Origin: Comamonas flocculans
GTDB taxonomy: Bacteria; Pseudomonadota; Gammaproteobacteria; Burkholderiales; Burkholderiaceae_C
Assembly: GCF_007954405.1 (NCBI RefSeq)
Contig: NZ_CP042344.1
Location: 1,426,001-1,490,000, forward strand
Direction: 5' to 3'
DNA: 64,000 nucleotides
Shown here piece after piece: positions 1 to 8,213 of the stretch. A model generated the notes under the pieces. It was not told the origin of the DNA. It saw nothing but the letters and a program-made list of their open reading frames with translations, and made no database searches. Made by a program: the position numbers and the translations under genes. Each line of letters begins with the position of its first letter. Within the stretch, counting starts at the first letter, position 1.

Positions 1-1234
1 CGATGGCGAAGTTGGTCGGGTCGGGGAAGTCCACCACGATCACGTCGAAAAAATCGTCCGCCCCCCTGCTGCGCCGCTGCGCTGGCTCGCCGCCCCCCGA
101 GGGAGTCCCCGCGTCCCGGGACGGACCGGCGACGCCGGGCGCCCCCCGCTGCAGCCACTGGAAGGCGTCTTCATTGACCACCTGCACGCGCGGGTCCGAC
201 AGGCTGTGGTGGTTGAGCCGGGCGAGCTGGGGCGTGTCGCGAAACAGCTGCGTCATCGCCGGGTCCAGCTCGACCAGCGTGACCGACTGCACCGAGGGGT
301 ACTTGAGCACCTCGCGCACCGCCATGCCGTCGCCGCCGCCCAGCACCGCCACGCGCCGGGGCGCGCCGTGCGCGGCCATGGCCGGGTGCACCAGCGCCTC
401 GTGGTAGCGGTATTCGTCGCTCTCGGCGAACTGCAGGTTGCCGTTGAGATACAGCCGGTGGCCGCGCCGCCCGTGCGTGACCACGATGCGCTGGTAAGGC
501 GAGGTCGCGGCGAACGCGATCGGGCTCTGGTAGAAGTGGTCCTCGGCCAGCGTGGTGATGGTGCCCGCGCCCCACATGCCCGCGGCCAGCAGCACGACCA
601 CCATCACGCAGGCCGCCACGTGCTCGGCAAAGCGCGGCAGCTCATGGCGAAACAGCCACAGCGCCCAGACCGCGACGGCCGCGTTCATCAGGCCGAACAG
701 CAGCCCCGAGCGGATCAGCCCGAGGTAGGGCACGAGCAGCAGCGGGAACGCCAGCGACACCGCCAGCGCACCGAGGTAGTCGAAGGTGAGCACCTGGCTG
801 ACCAGGGTCTTGAGCGCCACGTCGCGCTGCAGGATGCGTATCACCAGCGGGATCTCCAGCCCCACCAGCGCGCCGACCACGAAGACGATGCCGTACAGCA
901 GCAGGCGAAACGCCTCGGGCAGCCAGGCATTGGCCACGAACAGCACCCCGGGCAGCATGCCGCCGATGAGCGCCACCAGCAGCTCGATGCGCAGGAAGTG
1001 CGCGGGCAGCTGGCGCTCCAGGTAGCGCGACAGCCACGAGCCCACGCCCATGGCGAACAGGTAGGTGCCGATGATGGTGGAGAACTGCAGGACCGAGTCG
1101 CCCAGCAGGTAGGAGGCCAGCGCCCCGGCCGCAAGCTCGTACAGCAGCCCGCAGGCGGCGATCACGAAGACGCTGGCCAGCAGCGCCACGGCGATGGGGC
1201 GCGGCGGCGCGGCAGCGGCGGGGGCTTGCGCCAT
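1..1234 (-). CDS. Membrane-fused polyamine aminopropyltransferase (spermidine synthase-like), 3' end outside window
   Basis: Expected to transfer an aminopropyl group from decarboxylated S-adenosylmethionine to a polyamine. The gene runs off the left edge; 411 residues are visible. Residues 13-228 hold about seven hydrophobic segments, a membrane module absent from classical SpeE. The soluble domain follows: PYQRIVVT (~247), LYLNGNLQFAESDEYRYHE (~261-279), the SAM-binding loop VLGGGDGMAVREVL (~297-310) and the acidic strand end VELDP (~321). Residues ~363-395 are a low-complexity Gly/Pro/Arg stretch between otherwise conserved VNEDAFQWL and FFDVIVVDFPDP, which looks like an in-frame repeat insertion. 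It is last in a leftward operon with DUF350, DUF4178 and SPFH genes. Start is the ATG at 1234. Fold and family are clear; substrate and electron/polyamine role are inferred. Confidence 0.88.
   Translation of the reverse strand, partial: MAQAPAAAAPPRPIAVALLASVFVIAACGLLYELAAGALASYLLGDSVLQFSTIIGTYLFAMGVGSWLSRYLERQLPAHFLRIELLVALIGGMLPGVLFVANAWLPEAFRLLLYGIVFVVGALVGLEIPLVIRILQRDVALKTLVSQVLTFDYLGALAVSLAFPLLLVPYLGLIRSGLLFGLMNAAVAVWALWLFRHELPRFAEHVAACVMVVVLLAAGMWGAGTITTLAEDHFYQSPIAFAATSPYQRIVVTHGRRGHRLYLNGNLQFAESDEYRYHEALVHPAMAAHGAPRRVAVLGGGDGMAVREVLKYPSVQSVTLVELDPAMTQLFRDTPQLARLNHHSLSDPRVQVVNEDAFQWLQRGAPGVAGPSRDAGTPSGGGEPAQRRSRGADDFFDVIVVDFPDPTNFAI
60..147. repeat. Candidate in-frame repeat insertion in the spermidine synthase gene
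   Basis: A stretch beginning ccccccctgctgcgccgctg and containing ccccccgaggga interrupts the aminopropyltransferase domain between two conserved segments. It encodes a Gly/Pro/Arg/Ser-rich peptide of about 30 residues. Similar C-run/G-run hairpin-prone sequences are common between genes in Comamonadaceae (from memory). Boundaries are approximate. Confidence 0.45.
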
Positions 1235-1235
1235 G

Positions 1236-1293
1236 AAAATATCAGTCAAAACCTGTCCAAACGCTTGTCTGGCAAGCGCTTGCAGCTATCAAT
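1236..1293 (-). repeat. Dispersed AGCTGTCAGCGC-family repeat, copy 1
   Basis: On the minus strand it reads TTGATAGCTGCAAGCGCTTG, then CCAGACAAGCGTTTGG and a TTTTGACTGATATTTT tail. It fills the whole space between the DUF350 stop and the spermidine synthase start within one operon. The pattern (ATAGCTG-nCAGCGCTTG-spacer-AAGCGTTT) recurs at about nine other places in the window. Confidence 0.8.
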
Positions 1294-1299
1294 GCGATA

Positions 1300-1512
1300 T
1301 CAATGTATCGCCGCTGCCACGATGATGCTGATGCCCAGGCACATGGCCGCGACGACCATGCCCAGGGCGCGGTTCTGCTTCTCGACGATCTCGCCCCAGA
1401 GGTCGTGCGGGGTGATCTTGTCGATGAGGACGAAACACAGCCAGAAGATGGCCACGCCGATGACGGCGTAGAGGATGGAGCCGAGAAAGGCGGCGGGTTT
1501 GAGCCATTCCAT
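1300..1512 (-). CDS. DUF350 domain membrane protein
   Basis: A 70-residue inner-membrane protein with two hydrophobic segments, residues 8-29 (FLGSILYAVIGVAIFWLCFV) and 49-67 (ALGMVVAAMCLGISIIVAA). These are joined by a loop with the LIDKITPHDLWGEI and EKQNRALG patterns typical of a single DUF350 unit. The biochemical function of DUF350 is unknown. Such genes commonly sit beside spermidine synthase, DUF4178 and PspA/SPFH-type membrane-stress genes, and that is the case here: DUF4178 is 23 bp upstream and the aminopropyltransferase 65 bp downstream. A palindromic repeat fills the downstream gap. The start ATG at 1512 is followed by a well-matched N-terminus. Confidence 0.9.
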   Translation of the reverse strand: MEWLKPAAFLGSILYAVIGVAIFWLCFVLIDKITPHDLWGEIVEKQNRALGMVVAAMCLGISIIVAAAIH

Positions 1513-1535
1513 GGTGAGAGACCTCCGTTGCAGGT

Positions 1536-3029
1536 TTACTTGTGGCTGCCGCCGCTGGAATAGCCCCCGAAGGAGCCGCCCGAGCTGCGGTTGTAGCTGC
1601 CGGATGAGGATGAACCATCCGTGCAGGTGCTGAGCATGATGACGACCATGATGAAGACGATGAGGATCAGGACGGTCAGGCCGCAGCCCGAGCCACCGCT
1701 GGCCACGAAGGGGCCGACCTCGTCGCGCTTGAACTTGTCGGCCTCGGCTTCGCGCCCGAAGGCCTGGGCCACGGTGGCGCTGGCCAGGCGGCTGCCGTAG
1801 GACCAGGTGATTTCCTTGTCGCTCTTCTCGCGCGACAGGATGCCCTTGCCCTGGGTGGCGGCGTAGTCCACGTTGTCGGTCTGCTGGCCACGCTCCACCG
1901 GCCAGTAGAACTCGCCGGCCACGTAGGCGGTTTCGGCGCGGTAGCCGCTGGTGCGCACGTAGCTCATGCCCAGATAGGACGCGGCCGCGCCCAGCGCACC
2001 GAGCTTGGGCGCGCCGGTGGCGGGGCGCACCAGGCTCCAGCCGTCCGAGGCGTCCACCAGGAAGATGAAGCCCTTTTGCTGGTTGTACAGCAGGTATTCG
2101 TCCCAGCCGAACTGCTCGTCGTCGTCCGGTTCCTGGCCCAGGCGGCGCTGGTAGCCGACCACCTGCCAGGGCACACCCTCGAACTGGCCGATGCTGCCCA
2201 GCGCGATCAAGGGGGCCGCGCCCGCCTGCTGCGTGGCGCTGAGCAGCTCGGCGCCGATGCCGCCGCTGAGGTCGATCAGGCTGTGGCAGGAGCCGCAGGT
2301 GATGCTCTTGGTGCTCTGCAGCTGCACCTGCACCGGCGCGCCGCAGTGCGGGCAGTCGAAATGGCGGCCTTGCTCCTGCTTGAGCGATGCGTCCTTCAGG
2401 CCCTTGAGCTGCAGCTCGGCCAGCTGCACCGAGCGGCCGATCTCCAGCCGCGGCGTCGTGCCGCCGTAGTCGATGGAGAGCACTTGGCCGTCGTCGCTGC
2501 GCAGCTCCACCACCAGGAATTGCTGGCCCGGCGGCGGCAGCCGGGGCAGCTCGCCCTCAGCCGCGGCCAGGTGGGCCTGCAGGTGTGCGGCCACGCTCCA
2601 GCGCTGGCCCGCCAGCGTGAGTCTCGCGCCCAGGCCGAGCTGCTCGGGCGCGGGCAGGTCCGCGGGCGGCGGCTGCAGCGGCTGGGTGAAGACGTAGGCG
2701 CCGTTGTCTTCGCCCAGGGTTGCGCGCCGGCCGTCGTCCAGCCAGGCGTTCCATTCGGTCCAGCCGCCCTCCTCGCCGCGAAACTGCATGCGCCCGATCA
2801 GCGTGAACGCAGTGCCTTCCCACTTGCCGCTGGCCATGAGCTGCAGCGGGCTGTGGTCCTCGAACAGCTCGGCCATCTTGCCCACGCGCGCGAGCACCTC
2901 GCCGCGGCGCACCACGGTGCTGTGGCAATAGCCGCAGACGGCGTAGCTGGACTGCGCGCTCAGGAACTCCACCGGCGCGCCGCAACCGGGGCAGGGCGCG
3001 CTGTAGTGGCGTTGCTGCGAAGTGGCCAT
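1536..3029 (-). CDS. DUF4178 protein with two zinc ribbons
   Basis: 497 residues. Two CxxC...CxxC zinc-ribbon units are visible: CPGCGAP/CGYCHS at ~14-37 and CPHCGAP/CGSCHS at ~226-247. Each is followed by a beta-rich DUF4178-like domain (the WTEWNAWLDDG region and the GWDEYLLYNQQKGFIFLVD region). Near the C-terminus is one transmembrane segment (CGLTVLILIVFIMVVIML, ~446-463) and a Ser/Gly-rich tail of about 35 residues. The layout suggests a cytoplasmic, tail-anchored protein. DUF4178 has no established activity. It lies between the SPFH/SHOCT gene and DUF350 on the same strand, so a shared envelope or membrane-stress role with polyamine chemistry is a contextual inference only. Confidence 0.87.
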   Translation of the reverse strand: MATSQQRHYSAPCPGCGAPVEFLSAQSSYAVCGYCHSTVVRRGEVLARVGKMAELFEDHSPLQLMASGKWEGTAFTLIGRMQFRGEEGGWTEWNAWLDDGRRATLGEDNGAYVFTQPLQPPPADLPAPEQLGLGARLTLAGQRWSVAAHLQAHLAAAEGELPRLPPPGQQFLVVELRSDDGQVLSIDYGGTTPRLEIGRSVQLAELQLKGLKDASLKQEQGRHFDCPHCGAPVQVQLQSTKSITCGSCHSLIDLSGGIGAELLSATQQAGAAPLIALGSIGQFEGVPWQVVGYQRRLGQEPDDDEQFGWDEYLLYNQQKGFIFLVDASDGWSLVRPATGAPKLGALGAAASYLGMSYVRTSGYRAETAYVAGEFYWPVERGQQTDNVDYAATQGKGILSREKSDKEITWSYGSRLASATVAQAFGREAEADKFKRDEVGPFVASGGSGCGLTVLILIVFIMVVIMLSTCTDGSSSSGSYNRSSGGSFGGYSSGGSHK

Positions 3030-3038
3030 GCGTTTACC

Positions 3039-3090
3039 AGCCTTTTCGGGCTCTGGCGCCCGTCCAGCGGGCGTTGACAGCTATCGAAAG
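3039..3090 (-). repeat. Dispersed AGCTGTCAGCGC-family repeat, copy 2
   Basis: Minus strand reads TTTCGATAGCTGTCAACGCC, then CGCTGGACGGGCG and CCAGAGCCCGAAAAGG. It fills the space between the SPFH gene stop and the DUF4178 start. It resembles the copies at 55332 and 61803, which share the AGCCCGAAA tail. Confidence 0.7.
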
Positions 3091-3096
3091 GAAAGC

Positions 3097-4158
3097 TCAG
3101 ACGAGCTTCTTGAGCAACTCGGCCTTCTTGGCGGCGAATTCTTCGTCGGTGAGGATGCCCTTGGACTTGAGCTCGCCGAGCTTTTCCAGCATGGCCATCA
3201 CGTCCTCGGCCTTCACGCCAGCGGCGCCCGCGCCCGCTGCCGCCGAGCCGGCCGCCGCGGCCGGTGCCTGGGGTTGCAGCGCGGATTGCATGTTCTGCGC
3301 CAGGATCTGCCCCATGGCCACGCCCGCGCCCATGCCCAGGCCGGCGCCCGCCAGGCCCCCGCCGTCGCCGCCGCTGCCCACGCCCTTGGCCATCTCGGGG
3401 ATCGCCTGCGCGGTCTGGTACTGCATGAACTTGCCCATGTCGCCGCCGACCATGCCCATGCCGATCTTCTGGTCCAGCACCTTCTGCAGCTCGTCGGGCA
3501 GCGAGAGGTTCTGCACCGTGAAGCCTTCGATCTTGATGCCCAGCCGGGCAAATTCCGGCGCGAGCTGCGTGACCAGCGCCTGGGCGAACATGCTCTGGTT
3601 GGCCGCCAGGTCCAGAAAGGGCACGCCCGAAGCGGCAATGGCGTTGCTGATGTTCTGCAGCACCAGGCCGCGCAGCTGGCCCTCGACCTCCTCGGTGCCG
3701 TATTTCTCGCGCGTGCCCGACACCTCGGTATAGAACAGGCGCGGATCAACGATGCGCCAGGCGTAGTTGCCGAAGGCGCGCAGGCGCACCGCGCCGAACT
3801 CCGCGTCGCGGATGGTGATGGGCTGGGGCGTGCCCCACTTCTGGTCCAGCTGCTGGCGCGTGCTGAAGAAGTAGACGTCGCTCTTGAAGGGCGACTCGAA
3901 CAGCTTGTCCCAGTTCTTCAGGTTGGTCAGCAGCGGCAGGTTCTGCGTGACGAGCTTGTGCGTGCCCGCGCCGAACACGTCGGCCACCTGGCCCTCGTTG
4001 ACGAACATCGCCATCTGCGACTCGCGCACCACGAGCTGCGCGCCGGTCTGGATTTCCATGTCGCGCATCGGGTAGCGCCAGGCGAGCGTGCCGTCGCCGT
4101 CCTCGGTCCACTGCAGGACGTCGATGAACTGTTTCTTGAGGAAATCCATCAGGGCCAT
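3097..4158 (-). CDS. SPFH-domain protein with C-terminal SHOCT domain
   Basis: 353 residues, first gene of the leftward operon. Residues ~25-230 match the SPFH/virion-core-like family: early MRDMEIQTGAQLVVRESQMA, then QNLPLLTNLKNWDKLFESPF, and VSGTREKYGTEEVEGQLRGL. A Gly/Ala-rich stretch follows (~250-315). The last 30 residues form a SHOCT motif (LGELKSKGILTDEEFAAKKAELL), a short oligomerisation/membrane-associated domain. There is no signal peptide, so the protein is probably cytoplasmic or peripheral to the membrane. SPFH proteins scaffold membrane microdomains. Partners DUF4178, DUF350 and the aminopropyltransferase are co-directional with gaps of 67, 23 and 65 bp. Start at ATG 4158 gives the expected N-terminus. 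Confidence 0.88.
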   Translation of the reverse strand: MALMDFLKKQFIDVLQWTEDGDGTLAWRYPMRDMEIQTGAQLVVRESQMAMFVNEGQVADVFGAGTHKLVTQNLPLLTNLKNWDKLFESPFKSDVYFFSTRQQLDQKWGTPQPITIRDAEFGAVRLRAFGNYAWRIVDPRLFYTEVSGTREKYGTEEVEGQLRGLVLQNISNAIAASGVPFLDLAANQSMFAQALVTQLAPEFARLGIKIEGFTVQNLSLPDELQKVLDQKIGMGMVGGDMGKFMQYQTAQAIPEMAKGVGSGGDGGGLAGAGLGMGAGVAMGQILAQNMQSALQPQAPAAAAGSAAAGAGAAGVKAEDVMAMLEKLGELKSKGILTDEEFAAKKAELLKKLV

Positions 4159-4300
4159 GGCGCTGCTCCGGGGGAAAACGGGAAGGCGGCCATCATAGCG
4201 GGGGGCCCTGCATCCGCCTAATGGGCAGGCACAGCCCCCCGGACGGCTGCAGCACGGAAATTACCCATCACCGCGATAGCAAGAATGCATGGCTATTTCC

Positions 4301-4319
4301 AATGAGAATCATTATCATT
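4301..4319. promoter_or_regulatory. Fur box upstream of the DUF2061 gene
   Basis: AATGAGAATCATTATCATT is close to the 19-bp Fur consensus, with a 7-1-7 core TGAGAAT-C-ATTATCA. It lies 25 bp before the DUF2061 start, where Fur binding would block transcription in iron-replete cells. Confidence 0.82.
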
Positions 4320-4344
4320 CAGGTATTCTCCCAAGGAATCCGCC

Positions 4345-4605
4345 ATGTCCCGCATCCGCCGCATCGCCCGCCACCACGGCCACACCCTGGCTAAAACCGG
4401 CAGTTATTACGTCATCCACGTCTGCGTGGCCGCCCTGGTAGCCTACGCCGTCACCGGCAACCTCTGGGCCTCGCTCACGCTCAGCCTGCTGGAGCCGACG
4501 GTGCAGGCCGTGGCCTTCTTCTTCCATGAAAAAGCCTGGGAGCGCGCGGCCCGGCGCCGCAACCCTCAGGCAAACAGCCTGAGCAGCGTGCCCGTGGCGT
4601 CCTGA
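4345..4605 (+). CDS. DUF2061 membrane protein, probably Fur-regulated
   Basis: 86 residues. Residues ~12-55 carry the DUF2061 pattern: KTGSYYVIHVCVAALVAYAV, then GNLWASLTLSLLEPTVQAVA, FFFHEKAWER. This gives two short transmembrane helices and a basic C-terminus. The function of DUF2061 is unknown; it is a small predicted inner-membrane protein. A near-consensus Fur box directly upstream points to iron-controlled expression. The gene converges on and overlaps by 40 bp the flagellar-rod-like gene on the other strand. Start chosen at the ATG after the aaggaatccgcc region. Confidence 0.85.
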   Translation: MSRIRRIARHHGHTLAKTGSYYVIHVCVAALVAYAVTGNLWASLTLSLLEPTVQAVAFFFHEKAWERAARRRNPQANSLSSVPVAS

Positions 4606-4874
4606 GCGCTGCGCAGCGCGAAGAGGTTGGCGCGCCAGGCGGTGCGCGCGGCCAGCTGCTGCACGATTTCTTCTTCCAGCACCACGCCGGGCCGCTCGCC
4701 GCCTTGCACCCGGGCGCTGACGCCCGCGCGCGGCGCCTGCGCCTGGGCCTGTACCCGCTGGGGCGTGAAGCCCGGGGTGTTCAGGTTGGCGATGTTGTGC
4801 GCCCTCACCTCCATGCGCAGATGCGCGGCCTGCAGGCCGGATCGGGCGATGGACGCGAGGGAGGACATGGCCAT
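4566..4874 (-). CDS. Orphan flagellar basal-body rod-like protein
   Basis: 102 residues from ATG 4874. The N-terminus SLASIARSGLQAAHLRMEV, RAHNIANLNTPGF (~4-36) is the conserved rod/hook Flg_bb_rod motif (NxANxxTPGF) shared by FlgB, FlgC, FlgG and FlgF. The C-terminus lacks the long middle domain of FlgG/FlgF, so the protein is shorter than FlgC (~135). No other flagellar structural genes are in the window. It could be a minor rod-like protein of a dispersed flagellar system or a remnant. An upstream extension to 4931 is open but lacks family similarity. Overlaps the convergent DUF2061 gene. Confidence 0.75.
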   Translation of the reverse strand: MAMSSLASIARSGLQAAHLRMEVRAHNIANLNTPGFTPQRVQAQAQAPRAGVSARVQGGERPGVVLEEEIVQQLAARTAWRANLFALRSAQDATGTLLRLFA

Positions 4875-4951
4875 GTTATCGGCGGCGGCGCGCCCGACTT
4901 GAGCGCCGCGCCGGTACACAATGCCGGCCATGCCCGCGCCAGCGCCCGCCC

Positions 4952-6517
4952 ATGCCTGAGCCCTGCGTGCTCGCGATCGACAGCGGCACGCAAAGCGTGC
5001 GCGCGCTGCTCTTCGACCTGCGGGGGCGGCTGCTGGACAAGGCGCAGGTGCCGGTCACCAGCTACCGCTCGCCCCAGCCGGGCTGGATGGAAAACGAGCC
5101 CGAAGCCTTCTGGCAGACCCTGTGCGCCGCCACCCGCGAGCTGCTGCAGCGCACCAGCGTGCCCCGGGGGGCGATCGCCGGCGTCGTCCTGACCACGCAG
5201 CGCGCCACGCCGGTGAGCCTGGACGCGCAGGGCCGGCCGCTGCGCCCCTCGATGATCTGGCTGGACCAGCGCCGCGCCGCCCATGCCGCGCGCCTGCCCT
5301 GGTGGTGGGAACTGGCGCTGCGCAGCACGGGCATGCGCGAGACGGTGCGCCACTTCCAGCACGAGGCCGAGGCCAACTGGATCGCCCAGCACCAGAGCGA
5401 AGTCTGGGCGCGCACCGCCCACTACCTGCTGCTGTCGGGCTGGCTGCACTGGCGCCTGAGCGGCCGCATGGTCGACTCCAGCGCCTCGCAGGTGGGCTAT
5501 GTGCCGTTCGACTACAGGCGCGGGCGCTGGGCCGCGGCCTGGGACTGGAAGTGGCACGCGCTGCCGGTGCGCCGCGCCATGCTGCCCGAGCTGGTGGCGC
5601 CGGGCAGCGTGATCGGCCGGGTCAGCGCGCAGGCGGCGCTCGACAGTGGCCTGCCCGCCGGCCTGCCGCTGGTGGCCGGCGCGGCCGACAAGGCCTGCGA
5701 GGTGCTGGGCGCGGGCTGCCTCACGCCCGAGATCGGGTGCCTGTCCTACGGTACGGCCGCCACCTTCAACACCACCACCGCGCGCTACCTGGAGGCCACG
5801 CGCTTCGTGCCGCCCTACCCCGCAGCCATCCCCGGGCACTACAACACCGAGGTGCAGATCACGCGCGGCTTCTGGATGGTCAACTGGTTCAAGGAGCAGT
5901 TCGGCCAGGACGAAACCCGCGAAGCCGCGCGCCTGGGCGTGGTGCCCGAAAGCCTGTTCGACGCGCTGATCGAGCAGGTACCCCCCGGTGCGCTGGGCCT
6001 GACGCTGCAGCCCTACTGGAACCCCGGCATCAAGCGCCCCGGCCCCGAAGCCAAGGGCGCCATCATCGGCTTTGGCGACGTGCACACCCGCGCGCACCTG
6101 TACCGCGCCATCCTCGAAGGGCTGGCCTACGCGCTGCGCGAGGCCAAGGAGCGCATAGAGCGGCGCGGCGGCGCGCGCATCACGCGCCTGCGCGTCTCGG
6201 GCGGCGGCTCGCAGAGCGACGCGGCGCTGCAGATCACCGCCAACGTCTTCAACCTGCCGGCCGAGCGCCCCGAGCTGTTCGAGACCAGCGGCCTGGGCGC
6301 GGCCATCATCGCCAGCGTCGGCCTGGGCCTGCACCCGGACTACGCCAGCGCGGTGCGCGCCATGGTGCGCACCGGCCGCGTGTTCCAGCCCCAGCCCGAG
6401 CACGTGCAGACCTACGAGCAGCTCTACCGCCAGGTCTATCTACGCATGTACGATCGCCTGCAGCCGCTGTACCGGGCGCTGCGCGCGATCACCGGCTACC
6501 CGTCCAGCGACCATTGA
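4952..6517 (+). CDS. FGGY-family carbohydrate kinase
   Basis: 521 residues, the usual length of FGGY sugar/polyol kinases, which phosphorylate carbohydrates with ATP. N-terminal actin-fold signature LAIDSGTQSVRALLFDLRG (~7-25), GWMENEPEAFW (~44), VVLTTQRATPVSLD (~82) and the substrate region SMIWLDQRR (~104). The C-terminal domain has AGAADKACEVLGAG (~241), GCLSYGTAATFNT (~259) and the second FGGY signature around LRVSGGGSQSDAALQITANV (~412-431). The substrate cannot be read from the sequence; neighbours (rod-like gene, phospholipase-like gene) do not indicate a sugar pathway. Start at ATG 4952 aligns with the family N-terminus. Confidence 0.9.
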   Translation: MPEPCVLAIDSGTQSVRALLFDLRGRLLDKAQVPVTSYRSPQPGWMENEPEAFWQTLCAATRELLQRTSVPRGAIAGVVLTTQRATPVSLDAQGRPLRPSMIWLDQRRAAHAARLPWWWELALRSTGMRETVRHFQHEAEANWIAQHQSEVWARTAHYLLLSGWLHWRLSGRMVDSSASQVGYVPFDYRRGRWAAAWDWKWHALPVRRAMLPELVAPGSVIGRVSAQAALDSGLPAGLPLVAGAADKACEVLGAGCLTPEIGCLSYGTAATFNTTTARYLEATRFVPPYPAAIPGHYNTEVQITRGFWMVNWFKEQFGQDETREAARLGVVPESLFDALIEQVPPGALGLTLQPYWNPGIKRPGPEAKGAIIGFGDVHTRAHLYRAILEGLAYALREAKERIERRGGARITRLRVSGGGSQSDAALQITANVFNLPAERPELFETSGLGAAIIASVGLGLHPDYASAVRAMVRTGRVFQPQPEHVQTYEQLYRQVYLRMYDRLQPLYRALRAITGYPSSDH

Positions 6518-6595
6518 CCGCCGCCCGCAGCATGCTTGCCGCTGCGACAACCACGCCGCCGAGCCCCTTTGCCCGCGCCTGAAAGGCCATCGCCC

Positions 6596-7960
6596 ATGCC
6601 CATCCTGCAACGTTTGCTGCTCGCCGCCGCCGTGCTGGCGGCCAGCGCCGCCCCCGCCTGGGCCTGGAGCAACCATGCGCTGGCCGCCTACCGCGCCTTC
6701 GAGGTGCTGCCCGAGGTCGCACAGGCCGCCCCGGTCAAGGCCGAGCCGCTGGAGGACTTCCTCGCCGCCGAGGCCCAGCCGATCGCCGAGCTGCTGACCG
6801 CCCAGGATGCCTGGGCGCGCGCGCACATCGCCCACTACCCGCCGCTGCCCGAGGCGCTGCGCTTCGACCCGGCCATCGTGAACGCAGGGCCGCAGGCGCT
6901 GCGCCGCGCCTTCCTGATGGCGCTGCGCGTCTCGCCCGAGAGCCGCCTGGCGCTGTACCTGCAGCCCGACCCTCTGGCCCCGCCCCCTGCGGCCGAGCGC
7001 ATGCCGCACGACGAAGTCAGCGCCCTGCCGCTGCGCGAGAAGGACGGGGAAAAACACCACTTCGTGCGCCTGGCCCCCGGCGAGACAGTGGCGCCGCTGG
7101 CGGTGCTGGCCTCGGCCAGCGACGAGCCCGACTACGGCATGGACGTGAATCTGTTCGAGGACAGCCCCTCCGACTGGGGCCCGCGCTACGGCTTCGGCAA
7201 GCTGCCCTTCGGCAACCCGGCGCTGGACTTCGCCACGCAGGCGCCGTTTCACATGGGCTACTACCACGAATCCAGGCTGATCTACGCCGCGGCCGGTTTC
7301 CTCAAACGCACCTTCCCGCTGCTGCGCGTACACCAGTACCATGGCCTGGCCGAACTGGCTTTTCGCAGCGGCCACCCCTACTGGGGCTGGCGCTTTGCCG
7401 GCCTGGCCGCGCACTACGTGCAAGACCTCACCCAGCCCTACCACGCCAGCCTGGCGCCAGGCTTTTCCAGCGCGCGCCTGATCGGCATCCAGCTGCTGGC
7501 GCTGGCGGGCATGGAGGGCGGCAAGAACGACATGATCGTGCTGCTCTCCAACCGGCACTTCGTGCTCGAACGGCTGGAGAGCCAGATGATCCAGACCGGC
7601 CGGGACAGCCCCGCCGGCCAGGCGCTGCGTCAGGTGCTGCACGACAGCACCCGCGACGCGGGCTACGGCCCCTGGGGCGAAACCAGCCTGCGCGACCTGG
7701 TCGCGGGCGAAGCCGCGGCCCAGGGCGAGGCGGTGACCGCGCAAATGCTCGCCTCGGCCCCCGCGCGCTACGTGGACGACCCGCGCTTTGATTTCGGCAT
7801 CGAGGGCGGGCGCATCGACCTGATGGCCGAGATGGCCCGCCAGAGCCCCGAAGCCCAGGCCGCGCTGCAGGCGAGCATCGCCGCGCTGATGCGCCACTTC
7901 GGCGCGCACAGCCGCAATCTGGTGCGCGCCATCCTGGCGCAGTCTGAAGACAAGCCGTAG
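6596..7960 (+). CDS. Secreted zinc-dependent phospholipase C / P1-nuclease-superfamily protein
   Basis: 454 residues with a Sec signal peptide (residues 1-21, cleavage after AWA). The predicted mature N-terminus is Trp (WSNHALAAYRAF). In the phospholipase C/P1 nuclease fold the N-terminal Trp and nearby His bind zinc, so this fits. Later His/Asp residues match the other zinc ligands: HMGYYHE (~219), RVHQYHGLAELAFRSGHPYWGWRF (split: RVHQYHGLAE, then FRSGHPYWGW, ~243-265) and AAHYVQDLTQPYHAS (~270-284), with the HxxxD...H pattern. Substrate (phospholipid or nucleic acid) is not resolved. ATG 6596 is preferred over an in-frame TTG at 6536 because it starts the signal peptide. Confidence 0.8.
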   Translation: MPILQRLLLAAAVLAASAAPAWAWSNHALAAYRAFEVLPEVAQAAPVKAEPLEDFLAAEAQPIAELLTAQDAWARAHIAHYPPLPEALRFDPAIVNAGPQALRRAFLMALRVSPESRLALYLQPDPLAPPPAAERMPHDEVSALPLREKDGEKHHFVRLAPGETVAPLAVLASASDEPDYGMDVNLFEDSPSDWGPRYGFGKLPFGNPALDFATQAPFHMGYYHESRLIYAAAGFLKRTFPLLRVHQYHGLAELAFRSGHPYWGWRFAGLAAHYVQDLTQPYHASLAPGFSSARLIGIQLLALAGMEGGKNDMIVLLSNRHFVLERLESQMIQTGRDSPAGQALRQVLHDSTRDAGYGPWGETSLRDLVAGEAAAQGEAVTAQMLASAPARYVDDPRFDFGIEGGRIDLMAEMARQSPEAQAALQASIAALMRHFGAHSRNLVRAILAQSEDKP

Positions 7961-8213
7961 CGGGTGCTGGACGGCAACTGCGGCAGGGCCGGCAAACTCC
8001 ACGACCCGGCTGCACCCGGAGCGCGCGCGCCTTGCATGGACCGCCCATCGGCAGACCTGCGCAAGCCCGGGCATACTCGCCCGGCGCTGGCGCTCTTGCA
8101 GGTGTGCGCCGCCTGAGGGAAAACGGTCCGGGCCGCGGACTGGCAAGACCCTGGGCCCATGCACTGAGTCCTGCCACCGCGACCTGCATTGCTTCAACCA
8201 CTGGAAGGTTTTC

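Noticed and set aside
7961..8213. Possible small gene between the phospholipase-like gene and the IPTL remnant
   Set aside because: No ribosome-binding site plus start with a protein-like composition; only the 5' region of the remnant gene is visible.
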